Assembly: GCA_014529385.2 (NCBI GenBank)
Contig: CM043946.1
Location: forward strand, 20,576,577-20,640,576
Source of the DNA: Adiantum capillus-veneris
Lineage: Eukaryota; Streptophyta; Polypodiopsida; Polypodiales; Pteridaceae
Reading direction: 5' to 3'
Length of the DNA: 64,000 bases
The notes under the pieces were generated by a model. That model had not been told where the DNA came from. It saw nothing but the letters and a program-made list of their open reading frames with translations, and did not search any database. Positions 1 to 12,200 of the stretch are shown here, one piece after another. The translations under genes were made by a program, and so were the position numbers. Each line of letters starts with the position of its first letter. Positions within the stretch are counted from its first letter, which is position 1.

Positions 1-2920
1 CCAAGGTATACAACACCAAATCATGTGGTTTCCACGACCTTTATTCAAGTTCTCAAATCAACAACCAGGCAACCAATTGACCATGCACAACATGTTTTGT
101 CCACATTGAAAGGGACAAAGAAAGAAGGGAAAATCATACATTTGGGTGCACCAGAGGTTTTGACAAGGATTGCTTACCATGCCATTGACATGGCCAACAA
201 CTTGCCACCTGCCCCAGATCAGAAAACTTGGATAGTGTCAGCACAACCTTCTCCTTGAGCTACAAGATATGCCAAGAGATCATATAAGTAAGATGAAGAG
301 TCTATTGAGAGCTTTCCAGAATGCATAGTAGTGAAAGTTGGATAACAAGGAAAGGAGAGCTTGAATTGAAGAAATGAAGAGAAAAGCCGTGGTAGCACAC
401 CAGGAGGAACCTGTACAAAAGCAAGCCAAATTTGAAAGACAAAAGAAATCTTACAAACGCAACTGCCAAACACAAGGTAAGGACCCAGCAAAGTGGGTAC
501 CCATTGAGCTTAAAGGACCAAGAACCAAGCATCATACCAGGAAGCAGGCTAAAGATCCCACAGAATCCCTGGAAAAGATGTATGAAGAAGCATAAGCCTT
601 GAAGCTGAGGGAAACCCAAGAAGTGGCAGAACAATAAAAGCAAGTAGAGGAAGCAACCGAATGGGAGCAACACAACATGATCAGGGTGAGGCATCTCCTC
701 ACCCTTCTTCACACATTTCTGAACAGCATAATCACCCCATGCCGAGCCCACCACCTTCACCAGAAGATAAAGCCAAAGAATCTGAGCCCACCAAGGAGAT
801 AGATCCTGAACAAAGAGAGGCATCTGAATCTACACAAGAGCTGCAAAAAGAGCACGAGAAAGAGCCAAGAAGGGCAGCAAGTCCTACTCCAACAGAGGAC
901 AACACGAAGTCTGAGCAACCAAGAGAATAGGAGGCCAAGGAAAAACCCTCTACCTCAACACAGCAAGAGAAGGCTGAGGCATCCACGAAGCCTCACAATG
1001 ACAAAGCGAAAGAGGATCAACCACAGCCACAAGGGCAATAGCAAACAGCTACCATGACGTCGCCAAAAGATACACAAGAATCTACAAAAACATCAAGTCA
1101 GTTGGCACAAAATGAGGATTGGCAATCAAACGACTAAGTGATCCTGCAAGTTAATAGTATGCTAGGAAAATGTAGGACATGACTGAACGATTTTGCTCAG
1201 TAGCACTTAGTCGTAGCACAAGGGCCAAAGAATTAGAAATGGTGATTGACGCACTCCAAGGGGAGTTAGACGACCGACTCAACATCATCACCGATTTACA
1301 AAGGCAAGTGTAGGAGTTGAAAGTGGAAGTTGGATAACATCAGCTCGCAAGAGATAAAACAACAGAAAGAAATAGACGAGCTTCGTGATTTGCTTACAAA
1401 ATTGTCAGATGCATGCAAAGCAAAAGATGAACAACTGACAGAAGTCACAAATGAACTTCTAACTACAACACTGTCAGTTCAGAAGATTCGGGTTCAGTTG
1501 GATGTAGCCAATGCCTCCCTATAGTACTAAGATCAAAGAATAAATGATCACGAAGTTTTCTTGCGGTAAATTAGAGAAAATCCCGCAGTGGCCTCGATCA
1601 AAGGAACATACAAGTTCTACAAGGCATTAGAGAAGAAGAAGAATAAAGACCTCAAGCTGGGATGTAAATTGGAGCAGTCTCAACGCAGAGACCTGGCTTT
1701 GAGGTGGGTTCAAAGAGAAGACAAGCTGCTGAAAGAAATAGCAGAACTTAAAAGAATCAACCAGCTATTGAGAAAGGGATGGCTGGAAACTCAAGAAGAG
1801 GCAGGCACTTTAGAGCAGACACAAGTAGAGATCCCCTTAGTTTCATTCCTCAGATGGAGACACAGCCAGCCAAAGAGCTAAGTGGCAAGGAAAAGTTTCA
1901 AATACACATAACTGAAGGAAAAAATTACACAAGAGGTAGATGAGCAGTGAAAGGCAGCAATGGATTGGGAGATGAGAGTTCTTAAGGAAAAAATTACACA
2001 AGAGGTAGATGAGCAGTGAAAGGCAGCAATGGATTGGGAGATGAGAGTTCTTCACTCCGTCAATGTTACACAACTCACTCCCAATCAAATCAATGCGCAA
2101 TGGCACCAACAATCCCTGCCCTTTTCTCTGATGAAAGTGGAGTTGCTACAAGTAAAAGAAAGACTTTACACCGACATGCAAGTTGAGGACGTAGATCAAG
2201 ACCACCCGAAGTGGAGGTTGAGTTGGTTGAACAAGAATCCAAGGTATTTGATTCTGTTCAAAAGAGCACCTGCGGCCCTGCAAAAGGATCCTATTTTTTG
2301 TCCTGTACAAAGAGTCAGGACTTGGCAAGCACATGAGGCACTAATAAAGAAGCGGCCAACTTGGCTGAATTACCCAAGATTGCCTGCTCCAAAAAAGGGA
2401 CCACTGATAGAGGAGTACAAGGTGAAAACCCTAACGGGCGCCATGTGCTTCTTCAGAAGTCTACCAAATTTATCATGTACAATGTTATACAAAATCTGCC
2501 AAATGCTACTCACATGCATCGAAGTATTCCATGAGCCAAAGCAAGCAGGCACCCCGTGGATGTCATTCCTCGAGGGTAACAAAGGGTTGTGCTATGATCT
2601 CAGTGGGCAACCTTCCGAAGAAGTCCTCTATGGCTTCTACACCAGATGTGTGTTTCTTTACCTTCCCATAATATGATGGCATTTGAGGAAGCATTCTACA
2701 CAGGGTTCTTCACTTGGCGAACGAAAATATTTGGGCCAGTGATCAGCAACCTGCCATCACGATTTGTAGGCTACTCAGCAGTAGTGGAGCTGAAAAAAAA
2801 GTCACCATGCAATTCTTGCCAGTGCCAAATAAAGGGAGGAAGATTAGACACCAAAAGGCACTCAATGCGCTTAAAAACCACCTCGCCATCCATCAACCCG
2901 AAGACTACTTTAGCCCATAA
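1..2920 (+). pseudogene. decayed 3' coding part of an unidentified LTR retroelement
   Basis: Plus-strand coding-like sequence runs off the left edge and ends about 25 bp before a polypurine tract and LTR, so it is the 3' coding part of a retroelement. Recognisable pieces are an N-terminal block (1-258), a Lys/Gln-rich block (374-595), a Pro/Glu/Ser-rich block (661-930), heptad-like coiled-coil stretches (1330-1524 and 1588-1881), a globular-looking block (2029-2676) and a last block ending at 2920. They are separated by in-frame stops, many in CAG-to-TAG or CGA-to-TGA contexts, and by frame changes. I see no protease, RT, RNase H or integrase motif. It could be an extra 3' ORF of a gypsy element or a captured host gene. 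The family is not recognised. Confidence 0.55.
1915..2052 (+). repeat. tandem duplication, two 69-bp units
   Basis: Units 1915-1983 and 1984-2052 are essentially identical. The length equals 23 codons, so the duplication preserves frame, but both units carry the same TGA stop. The duplication therefore probably followed loss of the reading frame. Confidence 0.9.
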
Positions 2921-2946
2921 AACTGTGTCAAGGGACGACACAGGCA

Positions 2947-3376
2947 AAGAGGGGGGGAATGTTAGCATCAAGCTAACACAGATACCACGAATATCATTTT
3001 TTGGAGCTCTCATTGTAAAACACTTATTATTTTTGATAAATCAAGAATATTGAGAACTCCTATTTTCTGGATAAACCTTGTAATTGATGAGCGGGGGCTA
3101 CAAGCTTCCAGATTCTATCAACCTGTCATTGCCTATCTTTACTTATAGCTCCCAAATTATTGGTTTCGACCACAAAAAACCTTGGCTACGATATAAAAGC
3201 CAATTTCTGTAAGTTATTTGTAAGTTCTGGATAATGAAATACATAGCGTGACCAAATGGCGCTCACTTCTCTCCTTCTCGCGCTTCCTACTCCCTCTCCG
3301 ATTGTCACATTGCAGTCGTGTTTGTTGCATTGCAACCGCAGGTAAGGACTCTACGCATTGACGTAAACACATCACA
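2947..3376 (+). repeat. polypurine tract and 3' LTR of the left-edge retroelement
   Basis: A purine tract ending in seven Gs (2947-2957) lies just before a sequence starting TGTTAGCATC at 2960, the usual PPT/LTR junction. The LTR ends about 3376 in TCACA, giving about 417 bp with TG..CA termini. It contains a TATA-like ATATAAAAG near 3190 and a CT-rich stretch after it. The 5' LTR is outside the window, so the right boundary is inferred from the terminal dinucleotide only. Positions 3377-3520 are unassigned spacer. Confidence 0.6.
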
Positions 3377-3520
3377 ATAATTCGTAGCTTTTGGCATCGT
3401 CGACCCGTGGCCTAATTTCATCATAAGTAGTATTTTACACTTCAAAATAAAAAACTAAGCATAGGCGGAGTATTGGGGCATCATTGCTAAGAATTTAGGT
3501 GCATTCTGGGTCGAAAATGA

Positions 3521-4728
3521 TGTCGTGCCTCTCTGCTCCCATGACAAGAAAATGAGCAAAGGAACACCAATCAGGTTTATTTGAATCCTACATGATTAAT
3601 CAGCGGTTATAAGGGCTTGCTAACAAGCCAATTTATAAGCTAAAAGTGTGCCAGATGCGGCTCTAAGGGCCAGAAGATGTCTTGGTAATGCTAAACAATG
3701 AGTATTCTTGGAGTGGTCATAGCTGGGATTTTATTAATCCAAGTTGAAGTACTCAAAAATCTCTACATGCTTGTCTTTACGGCTCGTCAATCCAAGCTAC
3801 TGATAAGAAGTTATGACAATTTTAAGTTGAGTCTGTAGCAGATCCGTACCAAATTGGGCAAGTGGAGCTGAGGGGAAAAACCTAGAATGAATGCATCAGG
3901 CTGAAGTGCTCAATTTTTGGAGCGAGTCGGTCTTTTCAGATTGGTGATCGGGATTTCGGTTGGCAAGATATGGCCAATTTAAGTATCACCGGGGGCCGGG
4001 TTCGAACCTCCCTGATCGGCTCGATCGAAGTGCTATATGGGAATTTTTGACATTGACTAAGTTTCGGGACGTCATGCGGCGATGGTTTGGTTGATATCTT
4101 GTGCCTAACAAGGATATTCTTTATTGGAGTTTGCTTATAACAGGAAATTTCCGACACAGCTATGGCTTAAGCAGATGCGAAGTCGAAGGTTTTTGTCAAA
4201 AGTAATTACCTACACTTGCATCTTAATGGCTTGCAGGAAGGTCTGCAACACTAAAATGAGCAATAAAATTCACGATGATATTGTCATAAAAAACCAGATG
4301 TCGTGCTAGGCAGTGCTTTGGCTGGGGGATAAATATTGTGCTTGACTATGCCTTTGCCCGTATGTATGCCAAATGTAGTGCCCTACAAGGGCATAAAACC
4401 CTCCAAGCCAAAGCTGTAAACCGGTCGCCCAAAGCAAGGCCGGCCGCCCAAGGCCATAAGTCAAAGGCCTCCCACTTAGTAAGGGAAAAGGGGCAACCCT
4501 ATTTTGAGAAAAGGGCTTAAGTGTGAAGGGAAGCGATGGCGTGAAGGCAGGCGACGAAATGCAGCGAGGATGTAGCTTTGATCGCTCGTGCAAGTCGCGT
4601 GCGAGCTCAGATGCCTTCGCTAGAGAGATGAAACCTGCTCAAGCCAGCATTGCGCTCATTTTTGGTGCTATATCCGCCGCAAACGGTGCTGTGCGATTCA
4701 TCACTGCCACGTCATTAAGCAGCCTGTC
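3521..4728 (+). repeat. element H 5' LTR, first part
   Basis: This matches 32295-33470 along its length with scattered substitutions. It stops at the G1 insertion point within AAGCAGCCTGTC and resumes at 18259. A GGTTCGAACC box near 3990 resembles a tRNA box B. Confidence 0.85.
4724..4728. repeat. G1 target-site duplication, left copy
   Basis: CTGTC here is repeated at 18254-18258. The empty site in the other H LTR (33466-33470) carries it once. Confidence 0.95.
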
Positions 4729-5021
4729 TGTTAACCCTCACGGCACACGGACACCCATCACCTACGATGGACGCGTATTATGTATTTGGTAGAGTCAGGT
4801 ACCGGGCTTGTCGGACCAATAGGGAAAGGTAGAGTGATCGCCGATGAGAGGCGCACTTTAACTTGGACATTCAAGGGATTAGTTGGTTAAGCATGGGCGC
4901 CCAAGTGTGAATGGGGTGAGCTCCTATAAAAGCCAACTAAACCTAATTTTTACTCATTCTCTCATTTGTGCAATTGAAGAGTGCTCTTGCTCCATCTCCA
5001 TCTTCTTCTTCTTCACCTCCT

Positions 5022-5059
<38 letters not shown>

Positions 5060-5304
5060 TGTGTGTGCGATCGAGCATTGCGAAGGCACGACGGCGGCGA
5101 AGCGGTTGAGCGCGGCACGACTGCAGCTTCTTCTTCATCGCGGCGAGGAATCCACCACGAAGACGAGCGTAGAGCGGTGAGTGACACACCCTTTGTTTTC
5201 TTGAGCTTGCTAGTTTAGGCTTGTTGTGTGCTTGGAGCCGTTTGTGGCTCGCATACGGTGTATTGGCAAGTCCCTTGCTTCGACAGTGCGGCAAGGAGCG
5301 CACA
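4729..5304 (+). repeat. G1 5' LTR
   Basis: 576 bp, TGTTAACC to GCGCACA. It has a TATAAAA box at 4925-4931 followed by a CT-rich region and a (TG)10(AG)n tract near 5022-5060. It is identical to the 3' LTR except for one position in that tract. Confidence 0.95.
4925..4931 (+). promoter_or_regulatory. TATA box of the G1 LTR promoter
   Basis: TATAAAA lies about 200 bp into the LTR, followed by a pyrimidine-rich stretch, the usual U3/R layout. The equivalent in the 3' LTR is 17874-17880. Confidence 0.7.
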
Positions 5305-5308
5305 TTTT

Positions 5309-5326
5309 TGGCGCCGCTGCCGGGGA
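5309..5326 (+). other. G1 primer-binding site (tRNA-Asp type)
   Basis: TGGCGCCGCTGCCGGGGA starts 4 nt after the LTR. It matches the complement of the 3' end of plant tRNA-Asp with one mismatch, as is common in Tat/Athila elements. Confidence 0.85.
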
Positions 5327-6261
5327 TATGCCCTACACTAAGCTCGGTTAGCACTTTACGCTTCCTTGTGGTGCAATTTCTATCATAGGAAAGGCAGGGA
5401 AGGGGTGTGTGGAGATATCTGTTTTTTGCGTTTTCTGCAATTGCTGTCAAATTTCAATTTCTGCTATTGTCTGCGTTTTTCAATTTCTGCAATTTCAAGT
5501 TCGGCGTTTTCAATTTCTGTCAAGTTCTGCAATTTCTGCGATTTTTCTGCATTTTCTCGTTTTTCTGCATTTTCTGCATTTTTTTTTGCGGTTTTTCTGC
5601 ATTTTCTGCATTTTTTGCGTTTTTCTGTCAGTTTTCTGCAATTTCTGCTTTTTTTGCGTTTTTCTGCATTTTTTTAATTGCTGTGTTTTTCTGCATGAAG
5701 AAAAAAAAAAAATAAAATTGAAAAAAAAAAGTCGGAAATTAAAAACGCGAGCGAGTGGGTGGCGAAATTTTTCGAAAATAAAAAACACGACTCTTAAAAC
5801 GTACGGGTGGGTTTGTATAAAAGGTAGATCGGGATCATTTTCCCAAGCCCAAGCCCAAGCCCAAGCCCAGGCCCAGGCCTCAGTCCTCAGTCTTATGATA
5901 TGTACTAGACTCACTCTTATATATATACCCTACTCCCTCAAGAGAGAATGAGAGCATGTGGGACAAGTCCTCCACTCTCCTCCTTTCTCTTCCCACTTGC
6001 ACCCTTAGACTTTCTAGTTTGGGCCTAGTTCCCTACTGGAAATTGACAGTTTTAGGGATTCCGAGGGCATAGAGTGACCAAACGGAGGGCTGTAAAGCAC
6101 GACACGACCCTCTGACCGATACGCTCGTTTTGAGCTATCACACGGCCCATTCCACGACACGCTCAAAAAAATCTAGCAAAAAAACAAACAAAAGACACGC
6201 TAAAAACTAGTCACAAGGCCTCCTAGAGCAGCTTTTTGACACCTTAGGGTATCAAAAGCAC
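5327..6261 (+). other. G1 untranslated leader with low-complexity tracts
   Basis: The leader is about 0.9 kb. Positions 5410-5690 consist of diverged TTTTCTGCATTTTCTGC-type units (T-rich with CTG). An A-rich tract follows (5698-5735), which could pair with the T-rich part. A CCCAAG/CCCAGG hexamer array occupies about 5843-5880. Short open frames in the T-rich part have phenylalanine-dominated compositions and are not credible genes. Confidence 0.75.
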
Positions 6262-9200
6262 ATGCACTTACGCTCTGGGCGGGTGCTAGAACACGAGCAT
6301 ATTGAGGGTGCCTCTGTTCATACGGACACCCATTACCCATCCACGATAAGCTCTAGACCCTCAGCGGGGACACAAGGTAGCACCACCCAAGACCCTAAAA
6401 TAGCCGCTAGTGATTCCTCCTCCGACTCAGAAATCATGGAAGCATACCCTACCCAAAACACTGAGAGAGAAGGCCATGCACCTCCCGAATCTCCACAGCC
6501 TAGTACTAGTATGTTTAGCCGTTTCATGGAAACGTTAGGTAGAGCTACTCGCTCGGAACCTGATGCAAATGAAGCACACGAAGGGGGTGGGGAAGTGGAA
6601 TCTCCTTTCACATCGCACGTGGACCCCACACCCCCAAAGAGTGTCCATGTGGATATCCTACCAACTTCTTACCAAGAAGGCCCTGTTGAGCTGCCTCCTT
6701 CAGAAGTTCCCTCTAGAGTACCGTTGGTGGCAAGTAAAACCACGGGGAGCAACATTGCTTCTACCTCACAAGAAACCGTTAACACGTCGACTCTAGAAGG
6801 ATTGTTCATTAATGATCATTGGACATACGACCTCCACACTGAGGTGTTGACGGATCTACACTCTGGCCACGCCTACCATGTAGGATGGATAGAGATTGTA
6901 CAATCCACCTCTAGTGCCACGAGCATCGAAGATCAACAGAAAATGATCTGTAATGTTATCCATGGCATTATTCAATTAGAAAGGCAAAACCGAGGGGTAA
7001 ATATACTCTCAACTGGCCCCATGAGATTTCTGGATACGAGCAAGGCTCAACAGCCTACTCTATCTCAAATGGAGACTCCTCTAATGAGCCCCATGGACCC
7101 ATCTTACGTCATTTCACCTGGGGTCTCTATGCAATCTGAGCCTCCGAGCGAAAACTTTAGCTTCCCTAACTTGGCTCAACCCTCTATTAAGGAAAACACA
7201 GTGCTCACTCCAGGGATAAGCCTGACAGAGAATGTACCGATGACATCTACGGTTAGCGCAGTGCCACTACCTAGTGTCGTAGTACCTAATATGGGGCCTC
7301 GACCATATGTGCCTCTAGCCCCTTATGCACACATGGCCCCCACACCTCCAATTGTACCACTTGCTTATGCTCCTCGAGTGCCGCTCCCTAGCCCTTATCC
7401 GAGTGGACCTATGCCCGGTTATGTTCCATATCCTGCATCATCCACACATATGCCAAGACCGGTACCTGTTCCTCTCCCACCTATGATTCCAAGAGTACCT
7501 CCACCGGCCCTGCCTCCTCACATAGGTGACTTGGCAGCGTTTGCTCAAACCATAGGTCGATCTATCGCGGAAAATATGCGTCATGCATCTGATAGAGAGC
7601 CTAGAAGTAAGGCAGTACAAATTGCCAAACTCACGCAAAAATTCAATGGGGACGAAGATGCTAGGAAACACATTGAAGTGTTTGAACAAGTATGTGATTC
7701 CTTAGGGGAACGCAACGAACTACATAAGTGCAATGCCTTAAGCTTGACATTAAGTGGGAAGGATGGAGATTGGTATAGGACCCTAAGGGTGGACGAGAAA
7801 ACAATCTACCCTACCCTTCGAAGGTTGTTTCTAAAGGAGTACATACGAGAAGGTGTGCTTTGGGGTGTAGCATCTCAGCTACAGAAGGCCGAACGTAAGG
7901 AAGGAGAGTCAGTAAGGGACTTCATTAGTCGTCTAAAGCACTTAAACTCTCGTTGCCCTGTAAATGAGCGCTTCAACAATAACCAACTGCTTGATCGATT
8001 CATTCGAGGGTTGAGGAATGAAGGAATCTATAATGGACTAGTGATTAGAGGTATCACAACCTGGGAAGATGTCACTGCCAATGCAATCCAACTAGAGGAC
8101 AACTTGATGATAGCAGGCATGAGGGTGTCTACTGACACGAGATCCACTAGCTCACAAGCCATTGAGTATGAACCCATGACTGCAAAGCCCATTGCCAATG
8201 AGCCAAAGGTATTTGAGACATTCTTGACAGACCTCACCAAGGCAATCCAAGAGTCTCTTAAGGATAATCGACCCCCTCAAAATAGTCACATGTATCCAAG
8301 AAGGGAGCAACAATGGTGTTCCATTTGCTTAGGTCCACATAGCACTAGTGAGTGCCCTACGTTTCGAGTAAAATTTAATGGAACTTGCAACGCATGTGGT
8401 AGGTATGGTCACCAAGCTAAAGATTGTTTAATGATCAAACGTATGATGGCAAATAGACCACCTGTAGCCTGGACGGATGCACCTCGAGCTCCTGTATTGA
8501 TGCCTGCTCCACCTGTTGAGCAGCTACCACAACACATGGTCCCTAGACCTCAAAATGTTGTACAAGCTACGCCGTTACCACCTCCTGTGCTAGGACCGCA
8601 GCCCCCGCATCCAAGAGTCGCCCCTATGAACCAAGTGGGTTGCGAGCCATCTAATGCTTATGCAGATGGTTGTGAGGAGGAAATAGACACTAGTATTGCC
8701 TACGGACTTGATACATTGGAAGAGTGTCCTATATACTACATGGAAGATTGTTGGGGACAAGTCAAGCCGGTTTATCAAGCTGCTGCTCTCGCATCCAGAG
8801 GTCAAAACATCAACACCCAGGCTAGGAGGCCACCTCTTCAATGCTACGAGTGTGGTGGACCACATCGAGTAGCGGAGTGCCCTATTAGGCTGCAAAAGAA
8901 TGCTGCACAGATGCAAGTGAATCAAGGGAGCACGTCTGCAATGCCAATACTCACATGTAATCGTTGTGGCATAGATCACTTGATTGCCCAATGCCCCTAT
9001 AACCCAAATGCGCCTAAAATCACACCCCTAAATTTGGTCGAAATTGCTAGTGTGACATCGCCAATACCACCCGTCGCACCCGCTTATGCGATTACACGGT
9101 CCATGCTTCAAGGGCCAGGACATATCCTCGAAGAGAGAGATACCGCGTCAGTTATCCAAGCAAAGAAAAAGAAGACACGAAGGAAGAAGTCGCAGAATAC

Positions 9201-12200
9201 GGAAAATTCAAAGCCAAGTTCCAAAACAAACATAGGAACAGGAGATGACCCCGTGTATATGAATGACCTCGAGGATGATTCAGATTCAGTCGAGACAATG
9301 GAGACTAGAACCAATACCACAAAGAGAAAGACCGACAAAGAAAACCGTAACATGGAACCAAATGAAAACCGAATGAGAGAAAACCATAAAGAGCCTCTGA
9401 AAACACCACAAGTGTTTCCAAATTCAATCCAAGACCCCCAAGAAAAACCGCAGGGGCAAAAAGGGAAGAATCGTAAAAAGAAGATTGGGACGTACCCAAA
9501 CCCTGTAGACGAGATTGAGCAGGTGAAACATCTAAGAGGTTTAGTGGAGGAGACTCAAAGGAAACTAGAACCAGAACCCATGCAGGTCAAAATTCATGAC
9601 ACAGTGTTTCCCACGCAAGTTCATCCACCCCACATGAACCATAGACCGTTAGCCATATCTAGTATCATCCAAGAAGGGAGTGAGGACAGGACATCAGAAA
9701 GTGAGCATACACCCTTCTTGTTGGAAAGGATGTTTAACGAAGGAATACCTGATCCCATTGAGGAATATGAGATTCCATCCTCACCAGTTCCTAGTCAAGG
9801 ACCTACACCCTGCAAAACGCCAATGAATGTTGCCAAACTAGTGGACTTCATGTCTTCTGAGGTCCGAACCACGATCATAGCAAAGCTGTATGGAGATCCT
9901 GAGTTATTCCTTGCACTTCGAGCATTCCTTAACGGAGAGCTACGAACGGGATTACCGCAGTTTGCGCAACCAAATAGGCCTGACTCGATTATGATTGATG
10001 AGGAAAATCATGTGCAATCACTTGACTTAGATGGACACGAGTCTGTGATCGAGGTACCCATTAACGAATTAGGGCAGTATTTTGAAGGCGACGAGTCTAA
10101 TGCGACCCTACCCATCACTACCAAGGGATTAACTATAAAGGGAATTCTTGATGGTGGTGCGGGAGTTAGCATCGTTACAAAAGATTGTTGGGAATCCATG
10201 GAAAAACCCCGCCTCAGTGTTACTAACATTGTGGTAAAGATGGCAAATGGTACCATAGCCAAACCTATGGGGATGCTCAAGGATCTTAAGATCAAAGTTC
10301 TAGGATACAAGGTGCGACATACGTTCATTGTAATGGATTTCTCTAAACACCTTATGTCATATGAAATGATTTTAGGACGACCATTCATGAGGGAAGCACA
10401 AATGGTTCACGATTGGTCTAAAAATCATGTCTATTTGCAATTCCAAGACTCTGTCCTTAGAGTGGATTTGGTGACTGGTAAGGTACACCCCTTAGGGAGT
10501 AAAACCATTATTGATCATCGCTCTGACACCACAGTTCACTCGGCCCCACTACAATATTGTTACACTTGTAAGAAGGATACAGACATTGGCCAAGATTCTC
10601 CTTATATGGATATCCTACCTGGGATGACTGAGTCGGACAATGTGGATTGGGTACACCTAGCTGCAACCATAGATACCTGGGGAAATAGAGGAACCACTTG
10701 GGTCACACCAGAGGGGGAAGAGGTACCACAAATTGCACCTCTGAACATGATAAGTGCCATACATGCATCTTCTAAGGGCAAGGCAATTGTGGACCAATCT
10801 GACAGTGACACTGATAGCTCAATAGAAGACTTTGACCAACACGACTTGGACACTGACTCCCAGAGTGAAACGGATTCTGAATCTCATGAATTAGAGAGTG
10901 GAGCAAGTTCACAGTCAAAACATTCGGAAGGATCGAGCACATCAACCGATGATAGCTCCTCCGAGAGTGAAGAGGACACCAACGAGGACTCCTTTAGTGA
11001 GCCAGATCTAAATGCAAATCAAAAGCAGGTCTCAAATAAGAAAAAGAAAAACCTTAAGAGGCGTCGATATCGAGCCAATGTACGTGCTAGGATAAACAAG
11101 AAGAGATCCTCAGCAGAATGGCTCAGTTATATAGGAGCATGCGATGCTCATCGAAAATTGGTAGACAATTGGGGTGAATATCTCCAAAATGTTATGTGGT
11201 GTAGACCACGACCCCATGACATAGCCCAATTAGAGATCATAGACAAGCCAAAGTTGAGCCGCACTGCAAGGAGGCGTCAAAACCAAGAGTTAGCTCGACA
11301 ACATAAGAAAGCAGAAATGGAAGCACAAACCAACGCGCAACCAGAATCCACAGACTTGCACCCTGCACCAGAACATTTCAAATCTTACACCACAGGGGAA
11401 GCAAAGGTTGTGTACACAAAAGCCCAAAGAATACCTATCGATGGGAATAATGGAATCTATGATGGTCCGGCAATAGTTAAAGAAATAGAATTAGCTGACC
11501 CCGGTGAAGAATCAAAACCTGTTTTTATTGCCCAAGACCTCACAGAAGTTGAAGAGGCGGTCCTCAAAGAGCTTCTCAAGGAATTCAAGGACGTATTCGC
11601 TTGGACATACCATGATATGAAAGGTGTTCCGCCTTCTGTGGTCCAACATACAATCCCTATGATTAGCACTGCGAAGCCCGTACAACAAAGACCCTACCCG
11701 ATGAATCCTAAGTACGCAAAGATCATTCAAGAAGAACTAGAAAAGCTTATCAAATGTGGGTTCATATATCCTATTGAACACTCTGAATGGGTGTCGCCAA
11801 TAGTTATCGTGCCAAAAAAGAATGGGAAACTCAGGGTGTGCGTGGACCTCAAAAAAGTTAATGCAGCTACTAGAAGAGACCATTACCCCCTACCATATTC
11901 CGAACATGTACTCGAAAGAGTTGCAGGCAAGGAAGCTTATAGCTTTCTAGATGGGTACTCAGGCTACAACCAAATCACGATAGCGCTAGAGGACCAAGCT
12001 AAAACTGCCTTCATCACAGAATTTGGCGTGTTTGCATTTCGTGTGATGGCTTTTGGCTTAACAAATGCCCCTGCTACATTCCAACGATTAATAAACACTG
12101 CTTTTAAAGAATATTTGAGAGAGTTTTGTGAAGCTTTCTTAGACGACCTTTGTGTTTACTCTTCTTGGAAAGAACATCTATCATGTTTGCGGAAGGTGTT

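Noticed and set aside
302-823. 173-codon minus-strand hydrophobic frame
   Set aside because: It is antisense to the Lys/Gln-rich remnant. The Leu/Phe-rich composition is what the complement of such sequence gives.
5366-5951. Phe-rich open frames of 100-180 codons in three plus-strand phases
   Set aside because: They are all readings of the same T-rich CTG low-complexity tract in the G1 leader, with no domain and no conserved start.
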